Positions 1 through 6,286 of a stretch of DNA of 7,108 nt are shown in pieces. The translations under genes were made by a program, and so were the position numbers. This DNA comes from Acidocella sp. (GTDB lineage Bacteria; Pseudomonadota; Alphaproteobacteria; Acetobacterales; Acetobacteraceae), in assembly GCA_029077775.1 (NCBI GenBank), contig JAQNCU010000145.1, positions 1 to 7,108 on the forward strand, read 5' to 3'. Every line of letters begins with the position of its first letter. Within the stretch, counting starts at the first letter, position 1. Under the pieces are notes generated by a model. It made no database searches, was not told the DNA's origin, and was given only the letters and a program-made list of their open reading frames with translations.

Positions 1-399
1 CCCGCGTTTTTGGGCGTGAAGCCCGATCTGGTGCTCAAGGCCGGTAGCATCGTGATGGCGGCGATGGGCGACCCGAATGCGTCGATCCCCACGCCGCAGC
101 CTGTGCATTACCGGCCGATGTTCGGGGCCTATGGGCGGGCGTTGGTTGAATCATCGTTGCTGTTCGTCTCAGGTGCGGCGCTGGATGCCGGGATTGGCCA
201 CCAGCTGGGGCTGACGCGCCAGCTGGTGGCGGTGAGCAATACGCGCGGCGGCATTTCCAAGGCGTCGATGATCCATAACGATGCGACGCCCGTGATTGAG
301 GTGAACCCCGAGACCTATGAGGTGCGTGCGGATGGGGAATTGCTGGTGTGCGAGCCCGCGGACAGCCTGCCGATGGCGCAAAGGTATTTCCTGTTTTGA
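1..399 (+). CDS. ureC: Urease alpha (catalytic) subunit UreC, C-terminal part, 5' truncated by window
   Basis: This is the last 132 codons of the urease catalytic subunit, which hydrolyses urea to ammonia and carbamate in the cytoplasm. Reading frame 1 is open from the first base to TGA at 397-399. The C-terminal landmarks of UreC are clear: a GVKPDLVLKAG segment, then MGDPNASIPTPQPVHYRPM (residues about 21-39 of the fragment), ETYEVRADGELL near the end, and the terminal LPMAQRYFLF. UreC is normally about 570 residues, so roughly three quarters of the protein, including the carbamylated lysine and the nickel-binding histidines and aspartate, lies upstream of the window. The C-terminus is intact and of normal length, with no frameshift. 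It is the first gene here of a run continuing into ureE, ureF and ureG. Identification is firm; whether the missing part is intact cannot be judged. Confidence 0.97.
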   Translation, partial: PAFLGVKPDLVLKAGSIVMAAMGDPNASIPTPQPVHYRPMFGAYGRALVESSLLFVSGAALDAGIGHQLGLTRQLVAVSNTRGGISKASMIHNDATPVIEVNPETYEVRADGELLVCEPADSLPMAQRYFLF

Positions 400-836
400 C
401 CGCGCGCGCGGTGGCGGTGCGCCGGGCCGGGGACTGGCCTGATTCCGGTTTGCGCGGCGAGGTCGTGTTCGATTACGACCGCAGGCATAGGCGGCGCATG
501 AAATTCATGGCGGCGGATGTCGGGGAGATCTTGCTCGACCTGCCGGACGCCGTGCATGTGCGCGACGGCGATGCGTTTGAGCTGGAGGGCGGCGGGTTTA
601 TCCGTGTGCGCGCGGTGCCGGAGGCGGTTTTGGAGGTGGCGGCGCCCGATGCGGACACACTGGCACGGCTTGCCTGGCATTTGGGGAACCGGCATCTGGC
701 GGTGCAGTTTTTGCCGGGGCGATTGCGGATACTCGATGACCACGTGATCGCCGGGATGATCGCGCAGATGGGTGGGCAGGCAGAGCGGGTGATGGCGCCG
801 TTCGACCCGGAGCCAGGGGCTTATCATCATGGCTGA
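396..836 (+). CDS. ureE: Urease accessory protein UreE (nickel metallochaperone)
   Basis: UreE is the cytoplasmic dimeric nickel carrier that hands Ni2+ to UreG during urease activation. From the proposed start the protein has 146 residues, normal for the family. An N-terminal beta-rich domain contains FDYDRRHRRRMKF (about 25-37) and LLDLPDAVHVRDGD (about 46-59). The C-terminal domain carries the hallmark HLGNRH at about 95-100, whose last His is the conserved interface nickel ligand, and DDHVI at about 114-118. The protein ends in AYHHG, so the long His-rich tail of some UreE proteins is absent. The start is uncertain. TTG at 396 overlaps the ureC stop (TTGA), has AAAGG 11 nt upstream at 380-384, and gives the usual family N-terminus; GTG at 411 or 417 is possible. 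An ATG at 348 would lie deep inside ureC and is unlikely. Translation is probably coupled to ureC. Confidence 0.92.
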   Translation: MTARAVAVRRAGDWPDSGLRGEVVFDYDRRHRRRMKFMAADVGEILLDLPDAVHVRDGDAFELEGGGFIRVRAVPEAVLEVAAPDADTLARLAWHLGNRHLAVQFLPGRLRILDDHVIAGMIAQMGGQAERVMAPFDPEPGAYHHG

Positions 837-1488
837 GGGGGCGGCGTTGCTGCAGATCCTCACCTGGTTGTCGCCGTCATTCCCGACCGGCGGGTTTGCG
901 TATTCGCACGCTTTGGAATGGAGCGTCGAGGCGGGAGATGTGGGGGGCGAGGCGGCGCTGATGGCATGGATCGAAGATATTCTGTGGCATGGTGCCCTGT
1001 GGACCGATGCGATTTTGGTACGGCTTGCGCACCAGGCGGATGCTGATGGCCTGGATGAGTTGGCGGCGTTTGGCGCGAGCCTGGGCGCAAGTGCCGAGCG
1101 GCGGTTGGAGAGCCTAGCCCAGGGGGCAGCTTTCCGTGCCGCCGCCAAACCGTGGTGTAGGGGCTGTTTAAGCCGCTTCGACGATGCGGCTTTGCCCTAT
1201 CCGGTGGCGGTGGGTGCGCTGGCGGGGCTGTGGGGTGTAGCGGTGGCGGATGTGGTGCTGGCCTATTTGCATACTGCCGTTGCGAATTTGGTTTCAGCCG
1301 GTCTGCGCCTGATACCGCTTGGCCAGGATGCCGGGCTGCGCGTGCAGTCCGGGTTGGCGGCCAGCGTTTTGGCGGTGGAAGCTGCCACCGCCCAGGCTGG
1401 GCCGGAGGATTGCGGCGGGTGCGCATGGCGCGGGGAGATCGGCGCGATGCGGCATGAGACGCAATATACGCGGTTGTTCAGGACATGA
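829..1488 (+). CDS. ureF: Urease accessory protein UreF
   Basis: UreF is an all-helical cytoplasmic protein that, with UreD/UreH, forms the scaffold delivering the nickel-loaded UreG to apo-urease and controls the UreG GTPase. The 219-residue product is normal in size. Family landmarks are SPSFPTGGFAYSHALEW at 15-31, LPYPVAVG in the middle, LHTAVANLVSAGLRLIPLGQ in the second half, and the C-terminal tail MRHETQYTRLFRT (207-219), the part of UreF involved in complex formation. The ATG at 829 overlaps the last 8 nt of ureE, indicating translational coupling. Two CxxC pairs are unusual: Cys110/Cys113 in the PWCRGC segment and Cys195/Cys198 in the DCGGC segment. I do not recall these as family features. 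Otherwise the sequence is ordinary and unbroken. Confidence 0.95.
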   Translation: MAEGAALLQILTWLSPSFPTGGFAYSHALEWSVEAGDVGGEAALMAWIEDILWHGALWTDAILVRLAHQADADGLDELAAFGASLGASAERRLESLAQGAAFRAAAKPWCRGCLSRFDDAALPYPVAVGALAGLWGVAVADVVLAYLHTAVANLVSAGLRLIPLGQDAGLRVQSGLAASVLAVEAATAQAGPEDCGGCAWRGEIGAMRHETQYTRLFRT

Positions 1489-1517
1489 GTGCGGCTACAA
1501 TTTAAGGGAGGGATGAC

Positions 1518-2159
1518 ATGAGTGCCTCGAAGAATGGTCCGTTCCGGGTGGGTATTGGCGGGCCGGTCGGGTCTGGCAAGACCGCGTTGATGGATGCGCT
1601 GTGCCGCCGGTTCCGCGATGTTTATGAGATCGCGGCGATTACCAACGATATTTACACGCGCGAGGATGCGGAGTTCCTCACGCGGGCGGGCTCTCTGGCG
1701 CCGGAGCGGATTTTGGGGATTGAGACAGGCGGGTGCCCGCATACCGCGATCCGCGAGGATGCCAGCATCAACCTTGCGGGCGTGGCGCAATTATGCCGGA
1801 ATTTTCCGGCATTGGATTTGATGCTGATTGAGAGCGGGGGGGATAACCTTGCGGCGACATTTTCCCCGGAACTGGCGGATATGACGATTTATGTGATCGA
1901 CGTTTCCGCCGGGGATAAAATCCCCCGCAAGGGTGGGCCCGGGATTACGCGGAGCGACCTGTTGGTGATCAACAAAATAGACCTGGCACCGATGGTGGGG
2001 GCGAGCCTTGAGGTAATGGACCGGGATGCGGCGCGGATGCGCGGCGAGCGGCCCTTTGTGTTCGCCAATGTGCGCGCAGGGGTAGGGGTGGCGGAGATTG
2101 CCGATTTTGTCGAGCGTCTGGGGGGGCTGCGTGTCGTGTCTACGTCAAACGGCGTATAG
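1518..2159 (+). CDS. ureG: Urease accessory GTPase UreG
   Basis: UreG is the SIMIBI-class GTPase that dimerises around Ni2+ and delivers it to urease when GTP is hydrolysed. The 213-residue product is close to the usual 205 or so. Visible motifs are the P-loop GPVGSGKT (15-22), TNDIYTREDAEFL (42-54), ETGGCPHTAIRED (69-81) with the metal-binding Cys-Pro-His at 73-75, the Walker B-type ESGGDNL (105-111), and the guanine-specificity motif NKID (152-155). The ATG at 1518 is preceded by a strong Shine-Dalgarno sequence, GGGAGGG at 1506-1512, 5 nt away, so the start is well supported. It follows ureF after 29 nt, consistent with a single transcript. No His-rich N-terminal extension is present. Confidence 0.97.
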   Translation: MSASKNGPFRVGIGGPVGSGKTALMDALCRRFRDVYEIAAITNDIYTREDAEFLTRAGSLAPERILGIETGGCPHTAIREDASINLAGVAQLCRNFPALDLMLIESGGDNLAATFSPELADMTIYVIDVSAGDKIPRKGGPGITRSDLLVINKIDLAPMVGASLEVMDRDAARMRGERPFVFANVRAGVGVAEIADFVERLGGLRVVSTSNGV

Positions 2160-2201
2160 GCGCGATGGGGGCTGCTTGTTAACCATCATCTATCGTGAAC
2201 C

Positions 2202-2218
2202 TTGCGGGATAACCGCAA
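2202..2218 (+). promoter_or_regulatory. Small hairpin in the urtA leader
   Basis: In the 73-nt gap between ureG and urtA, TTGCGG (2202-2207) and CCGCAA (2213-2218) form a perfect 6-bp stem with a 5-nt loop. It ends 3 nt before the GGGAG Shine-Dalgarno sequence of urtA at 2222-2226. There is no T-run after it, so it is not an intrinsic terminator. It could affect ribosome access or mark a processing point between the ure and urt parts of the transcript; that role is inference. I could not pick out a convincing promoter in this gap. Confidence 0.35.
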
Positions 2219-2221
2219 ACT

Positions 2222-2226
2222 GGGAG
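2222..2226 (+). promoter_or_regulatory. Ribosome binding site deciding the urtA start
   Basis: GGGAG lies directly before three consecutive in-frame ATG codons at 2227, 2230 and 2233. Only the third ATG has normal spacing (6 nt), and the first would touch the site. This favours 2233 as the main start, although 2230 remains possible. Confidence 0.5.
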
Positions 2227-2232
2227 ATGATG

Positions 2233-3432
2233 ATGATTGGAAATCGGACCGGATTATTGGCGGCATTGCTGGCCGCAACCATGTTAAGCTCGGCTACCCC
2301 CGCTTTTGCTGACGGCACTGTCAAGGTCGGCGTTCTGCAATCATTAAGCGGGACCATGGCGATTTCTGAAGTGCCGCTGGAAGATGCGGAGCTATTGGCG
2401 ATCGACCAGATCAATGCGGCAGGCGGTGTTCTGGGCAAACAGATTGTTCCCGTGGAGGAGGATGGCGCGTCTGATCCATCGACGTTTGCGCAGAAGGCGA
2501 CCAAGTTGATCGAAGAGGACAAGGTGGTGACCGTGTTCGGCGGCTGGACATCATCAAGCCGTAAGGCGATGCTGCCCGTGTTTCAGAGATTTCATAATCT
2601 GCTTTGGTATCCGGTGCAGTTTGAGGGCAATGAGTGCTCGCCGAATATTATGTATTCCGGCGCGCAGCCGAACCAGCAGGCGCTCCCGGCACTCACCTGG
2701 GCCGAGGAGAAGGGTTACAAAAGCTATTTCCTGCTGGGATCGGATTATGTGTATCCTCGCACGGCGAATTTGATTTTGAAAAAACATATCGCGCATGATG
2801 GGATGACACTGGCGGGTGAGGAATATGTGCCGTTGGGCGGCACGGATTTCAGTTCGATCATCGCCGAAATTCAACAGAGCAAGCCCGATATCATCATCAA
2901 TACGTTGAACGGGGACTCAAACGTTTCATTCTTCAAACAGATGGCAGCTGCCGGGTTGACGCCCGATAAATTGCCGGTGATGAGCTTCTCGATCGCCGAG
3001 CCCGAAGCCAAAGCGATGGGCCCGAGCCTGTTGGCGGGCAGCTATACCTCGTGGAATTATTTCCAGAGCCTGCCGGGGCCGACCAATGCCGCGTTTGTTG
3101 CCGCTTATAAGGCGAAATTCGGTGCGAATTCAGTGGTCGATGACCCGATGGTGCATGGCTATGAAGATGTGATGATCTGGGCCGATGCGGTGAAAAAAGC
3201 GAAGAGCTTCAACCCGACCAAAGTGCGAGATGCGGCGGTGAGCCTTGGCTTTGTCGATAGCCCGCTCGGTGAAGTAAAATTCGCGGATAATCAGAGTATG
3301 GTGCAGACCGGCTATATCGGGCAGTTGCAGCCCGATGGGCAGTTCAAGATTATCTGGCAATCCCCAGGCCCCATTGAGCCGCAGCCTTATGACCCGCTGA
3401 CCTTTCCGGGCAAGAGCTGCAAGTTGCATTAA
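2233..3432 (+). CDS. urtA: Urea ABC transporter, periplasmic substrate-binding protein UrtA
   Basis: UrtA is the periplasmic receptor that binds urea and presents it to the UrtBC permease. It belongs to the branched-chain amino acid/amide (LivJ-like) binding-protein family. From ATG 2233 the precursor has 399 residues. Residues 1-26 form a Sec signal peptide: Arg5, a hydrophobic core rich in Leu/Ala, and Ala-Phe-Ala before Asp27. The mature protein begins GTVKVGVLQSLSGTMAISE and continues with INAAGGVLGKQI, VFGGWTSSSRKAMLPVF, LLWYPVQFEGNECSPNIMYSGAQPNQQ and LLGSDYVYPRTAN, all typical of UrtA. Cys135 and Cys396 are the only obvious cysteines of the mature protein and could form a disulfide. 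Length and both ends look complete. The ATGs at 2227 and 2230 are alternative starts; a longer upstream reading frame overlaps ureG and would bury the signal peptide. It lies 73 nt after ureG and 97 nt before urtB. Confidence 0.96.
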   Translation: MIGNRTGLLAALLAATMLSSATPAFADGTVKVGVLQSLSGTMAISEVPLEDAELLAIDQINAAGGVLGKQIVPVEEDGASDPSTFAQKATKLIEEDKVVTVFGGWTSSSRKAMLPVFQRFHNLLWYPVQFEGNECSPNIMYSGAQPNQQALPALTWAEEKGYKSYFLLGSDYVYPRTANLILKKHIAHDGMTLAGEEYVPLGGTDFSSIIAEIQQSKPDIIINTLNGDSNVSFFKQMAAAGLTPDKLPVMSFSIAEPEAKAMGPSLLAGSYTSWNYFQSLPGPTNAAFVAAYKAKFGANSVVDDPMVHGYEDVMIWADAVKKAKSFNPTKVRDAAVSLGFVDSPLGEVKFADNQSMVQTGYIGQLQPDGQFKIIWQSPGPIEPQPYDPLTFPGKSCKLH

Positions 3433-3458
3433 AGCGATGTTGTCACTGTGATGCTTTC

Positions 3459-3507
3459 GCGCGGGAAATATCCGGCTTTATGCGCTGACACCGGATATTC
3501 CCCGCGC
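3459..3507 (+). promoter_or_regulatory. Strong intercistronic hairpin between urtA and urtB
   Basis: GCGCGGGAAATATCCGG at 3459-3475 and CCGGATATTCCCCGCGC at 3491-3507 pair over 17 positions with a single A/C mismatch, around a 15-nt loop. The stem ends 8 nt before the AAAAGG ribosome binding site of urtB (3516-3521). No run of T follows, only AGTTATTTAAAAG, so it is not a classic intrinsic terminator. Such hairpins after the binding-protein gene of ABC importers are known to protect the upstream mRNA or partly terminate transcription, giving more binding protein than permease. That role here is inferred from position. Confidence 0.7.
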
Positions 3508-3529
3508 AGTTATTTAAAAGGCCCCTGGT

Positions 3530-4438
3530 ATGCATGAATCCGCATTTCTACTCGGTCAGGTTTTCAACGGTTTTTCTGTCGCTTCGTTGTTCATCTTGGC
3601 GGCCTTGGGTCTCGCGCTGAGTTTTGGTTTGATGCGTGTGATCAATATGGCGCATGGCGAAATGCTGATGCTGGGCGGGTATCTGGCCTATATGACATTG
3701 CAGATAGTGCCGGGGCCACTGGGGATTTTGGTGGCCATGCCCGTGGCGTTTCTGGGGGCCGGGCTGCTTGGTGGGATTTTGGAGTGGGCTGTAATCCATC
3801 GGTTATCCGCCCGGCCGTTGGACACGTTGTTGGCGACCTGGGGTGTTAGCCTGGTGCTGCAACAGGCTGCCCGGAATTTGTTTGGTGCGATCGGGGTGGA
3901 GGTGACGGCACCGCGTTGGTTGAACCACACCGTGTCCGTTCATTCAGGGTATTTCAAAGGGCTGGACTTACCTGACACACGAATTTTTATACTTATCGTG
4001 GCCGCCTTTGTCCTCGGTGGGATTGCTCTGTTGATTAATAAAACGCGTCTCGGGCTGTATGTGCGTGCGGTCAACCAGGACCGGGCAACGGCCGCTGCGA
4101 TGGGCGTGAATGCACGGTTGATCGACCTTGCGGTCTTCGCGCTGGGGACGGGCGTGGCCGGGCTGGCCGGTGTGATCCTCGCGCTGCTGGGGCCTGTGAC
4201 GCCAACGGTTGGCCAGAATTATATTGTGCCTGCGTTTTTGGTGGTGATTTTGGGTGGGTTGGGAAGCCTGGTGGGCACCACCATCGCATCGCTCATGATC
4301 GGGCTGTTCACGGCGTTGATCGAGATTTTTGTCGATGTCAGCGTGGCGCAGGTTTTGCTGCTGGTGTTTGTGATTCTGTTCATTCAGATCCGACCCCAAG
4401 GGGTTATCACGGTGCGAACCCGCGCGCTGGAGGGGTAA
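3530..4438 (+). CDS. urtB: Urea ABC transporter permease UrtB (short form)
   Basis: UrtB is one of the two inner-membrane permease subunits of the urea importer, of the LivH type. The 302-residue protein consists almost wholly of hydrophobic segments: about 12-34, 45-58, 62-85, 97-118, 152-169, then a cluster from about 197 to 290. It has the LivH/UrtB signatures VINMAHGEMLMLGGY (37-51), the cytoplasmic coupling-loop segment RAVNQDRATAAAMGVN (179-194), and near the C-terminus FLVVILGGLGSLVGT. Many proteobacterial UrtB proteins are over 500 residues because of an N-terminal periplasmic domain; this one has only the membrane core. The ATG at 3530 has AAAAGG 8 nt upstream. The family assignment is firm, and the UrtB rather than LivH identity rests on the neighbours and on subtle sequence similarity. 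Confidence 0.92.
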   Translation: MHESAFLLGQVFNGFSVASLFILAALGLALSFGLMRVINMAHGEMLMLGGYLAYMTLQIVPGPLGILVAMPVAFLGAGLLGGILEWAVIHRLSARPLDTLLATWGVSLVLQQAARNLFGAIGVEVTAPRWLNHTVSVHSGYFKGLDLPDTRIFILIVAAFVLGGIALLINKTRLGLYVRAVNQDRATAAAMGVNARLIDLAVFALGTGVAGLAGVILALLGPVTPTVGQNYIVPAFLVVILGGLGSLVGTTIASLMIGLFTALIEIFVDVSVAQVLLLVFVILFIQIRPQGVITVRTRALEG

Positions 4439-4442
4439 GGCA

Positions 4443-5516
4443 ATGAAGATGCGGGTTAATCAGATGATTGGCGGTGTGGTTGTATTGCTCGGCGCGGCGG
4501 CGCCCTGGATCATCAATCCTTACGAGTTATCGCTGCTGGGGCGGTTCCTGGCACTTTCAATTCTGGCCATGGGGATCATGCTGACCTGGGGAGAGGCGGG
4601 GATTTTGAGCCTGGGGCAGGGGGTGTTTTTTGGCCTGGGCGGTTATGCCCTGGCGATGCATCTGAAGCTTGCAGGACTTAATCTCGCGAATGGCGACATG
4701 CCCGATTTTATGGTGTGGAGCGGCGTGAGTGCTCTGCCTGCTTTGTGGTATCCGTTTGCCAACCCGGTAGTCTCCCTGGCTTGTGTTGTAATTGTGCCCG
4801 GGGGTTTCGCGGCGGCGTTCTCCTGGTTGGTATTCCGGCGGCGTGTCGGCGGGGTGTATTTTGCGCTGATCACGCAGGCGCTGGCGCTGGCGTTTTCAAC
4901 GCTGTTGATCAGCCAGCAGGCCTATACTGGCGGGTTTAATGGTTTGACCGATTTCAGCACGCTATTCGGGTTTGATATTACGACTGAGGGCGCAGCGCGG
5001 GTGATCTATTGGGTTACTTTCGGCTTCGTTCTCGTCACGTATTTTGCTCTGCGTTGGTTGCTGATGTCGCGCTATGGCGTGATGCTGCGGGCAACGCGCG
5101 ATGGCGAGAACCGCGTGCGATTCCTCGGCCATGATCCAGTACCCTATAAAGTGGTGGCGTTTGGCATTGCGGGTGCTTTGGCGGGGATAGGCGGGGCATT
5201 ATTCACGCTGCATTCGGGTGTGGTCTCTCCCGCCTTGGTTGGTGTTGTGCCGTCGATTGAGATGGTGGTGTGGGTGGCCGTTGGCGGGCGGAACATCCTA
5301 TGGGGGGCGATTGCGGGCACGTTGCTGGTGAATTTCGCCAAAGATCAGATCAGCTCGGCCTTGCCATCATTATGGCTGTACGGGCTTGGTGCGTTATTTA
5401 TACTGGCGGTGAGCTTTTTGCCTGCCGGAATCGCGGGTTTGTTCAAGGATGGTGGCGGAAGCGCGCGGGTGATGCGACGGCTGCTATCGCGCAAAGCGTT
5501 GAGCACTGCCGAATGA
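4443..5516 (+). CDS. urtC: Urea ABC transporter permease UrtC
   Basis: UrtC is the second inner-membrane permease subunit, of the LivM type, forming a heterodimer with UrtB. The 357-residue product has the alternating hydrophobic segments expected of this family. Landmarks include ILAMGIMLTWGEAGILSLGQGVFFGLGGYALAMHLK in the first third, YTGGFNGLTDF in the middle, the cytoplasmic coupling loop MSRYGVMLRATRDGENRVRFLG at 208-229, and VPSIEMVVWVAVGGRNILWGAIAGTLLVNFAK toward the end. Length is normal. ATG at 4443 comes 4 nt after the urtB stop and 7 nt after GGAGGGG (4429-4435), which lies inside the end of urtB. The stop overlaps the urtD start as ATGA. The C-terminal tail after the last membrane segment is basic and cytoplasmic (RVMRRLLSRKALS). 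Confidence 0.94.
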   Translation: MKMRVNQMIGGVVVLLGAAAPWIINPYELSLLGRFLALSILAMGIMLTWGEAGILSLGQGVFFGLGGYALAMHLKLAGLNLANGDMPDFMVWSGVSALPALWYPFANPVVSLACVVIVPGGFAAAFSWLVFRRRVGGVYFALITQALALAFSTLLISQQAYTGGFNGLTDFSTLFGFDITTEGAARVIYWVTFGFVLVTYFALRWLLMSRYGVMLRATRDGENRVRFLGHDPVPYKVVAFGIAGALAGIGGALFTLHSGVVSPALVGVVPSIEMVVWVAVGGRNILWGAIAGTLLVNFAKDQISSALPSLWLYGLGALFILAVSFLPAGIAGLFKDGGGSARVMRRLLSRKALSTAE

Positions 5517-6286
5517 ACGCCATTCCCGCGCCCATTCTGATGATGGAGCATGTTACGGTTGATTTCGATGGGTTCAAGGCGCTCACCGATGTTTCACTCT
5601 CACTGACACCAGGTGATTTGCGGATATTGATCGGCCCGAATGGTGCGGGAAAATCCACCTTATGCGACACGATCATCGGCAGGGTTCGCCCGACAGCAGG
5701 CCGGATTATGTTCAAGGACCAGGATATTACGTCGCTGGCGGAACAAGAGATTGTCAGACGTGGTATTTGCCGCAAATTTCAAACGCCGGGGGTTTTGCCG
5801 ACGCTGAGCGTTATGGAAAATCTGCTTGTATCGGCGCGGAAAAACCGCGCCTGGTGGCGGTCTTTCACGACCCGCACCCCGGCTGCGGAAACCGCGCGGG
5901 CGGAGGAAATTCTCCATCAGATCGGGCTGGAGGATAGGCGCGATGTGGTGGCCGCCGACCTTGCTCATGGTGAGAAACAATGGCTCGAAATTGGCATGGT
6001 GGTGGCGACCGATGCTGACCTGCTGCTGCTCGATGAGCCCACCGCTGGTATGGGTCCGCAGGATACGCAACGCACCGCGGCGCTGATTTTGAAATTGCTG
6101 GGGCGCCATGCTGTGTTGGTGATCGACCATGATATGAGTTTCGTGGAGACCTTGAATGGTTATGTGACCGTGCTGCATCAGGGGCAGATTTTAAAAGAAG
6201 GAAGCGTCGCGGAGATCCGCGCCGATGCCCAGGTGAGGGCGGTTTATCTTGGGAGGTCGGATGATGACGAGCCTGCTGACGCTTGA
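5513..6286 (+). CDS. urtD: Urea ABC transporter ATP-binding protein UrtD
   Basis: UrtD is one of the two cytoplasmic ATPases that power the urea importer, of the LivG type. From ATG 5513, which overlaps the urtC stop as ATGA, the product has 257 residues, normal for UrtD. Motifs in order are Walker A GPNGAGKST (41-49), Q-loop KFQTPGVLPTLSVMENL (Gln90), the signature segment LAHGEKQWLEIGM (150-162), which matches the degenerate UrtD form rather than the usual LSGGQ, Walker B LLLLDEP (170-176), the D-loop region AGMGPQDTQ (178-186), and the switch histidine in VIDHDMSFV (His206). No clear Shine-Dalgarno sequence precedes the start, so translation is probably coupled to urtC. A longer frame reaching back to 5270 overlaps urtC and is not real. 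ATG 5540 is a less likely alternative start. Confidence 0.95.
   Translation: MNAIPAPILMMEHVTVDFDGFKALTDVSLSLTPGDLRILIGPNGAGKSTLCDTIIGRVRPTAGRIMFKDQDITSLAEQEIVRRGICRKFQTPGVLPTLSVMENLLVSARKNRAWWRSFTTRTPAAETARAEEILHQIGLEDRRDVVAADLAHGEKQWLEIGMVVATDADLLLLDEPTAGMGPQDTQRTAALILKLLGRHAVLVIDHDMSFVETLNGYVTVLHQGQILKEGSVAEIRADAQVRAVYLGRSDDDEPADA
6251..6256 (+). promoter_or_regulatory. Ribosome binding site deciding the urtE start
   Basis: GGGAGG sits within the 3' end of urtD. It is 4 nt from the ATG at 6261 and 7 nt from the ATG at 6264, favouring the second. A TTG at 6249 overlaps this site itself and is not a plausible start. Confidence 0.6.

Noticed and set aside
315..1148. Long open frame on the minus strand across ureC, ureE and ureF
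   Set aside because: It lies antisense to three well-supported genes; its Arg/Ala/Pro/His-rich composition is what the complement of GC-rich codons gives, and no domain is recognisable.
1474..1501. TTGTTC and TACAAT with a 16-nt spacer, a possible promoter before ureG
   Set aside because: The -35 half matches the consensus at only three of six positions and lies in the ureF coding end; such matches arise by chance and ureG follows ureF closely.
1263..1790. Minus-strand open frame across the ureF-ureG junction
   Set aside because: Antisense shadow of two clear genes, with no recognisable motif or convincing start.
2160..2230. Sigma-54 or NtrC-type promoter before urtA, expected for nitrogen control
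   Set aside because: No GG/GC pair with -24/-12 spacing and no convincing NtrC dyad could be found in the gap.
2098..2232. Possible N-terminal extension of UrtA starting inside ureG
   Set aside because: It would place about 45 residues ahead of a typical Sec signal peptide and overlap ureG; the ribosome binding site at 2222-2226 supports the internal start.
5270..5512. Possible N-terminal extension of UrtD reaching into urtC
   Set aside because: It overlaps the urtC coding frame, has no ABC sequence features, and the ATGA overlap at 5513 gives a normal-length UrtD.
5960..6000. Non-canonical ABC signature in UrtD (AHGEKQ rather than LSGGQ)
   Set aside because: UrtD proteins normally have a diverged HGxKQWLEIGM signature, so this is a family trait.
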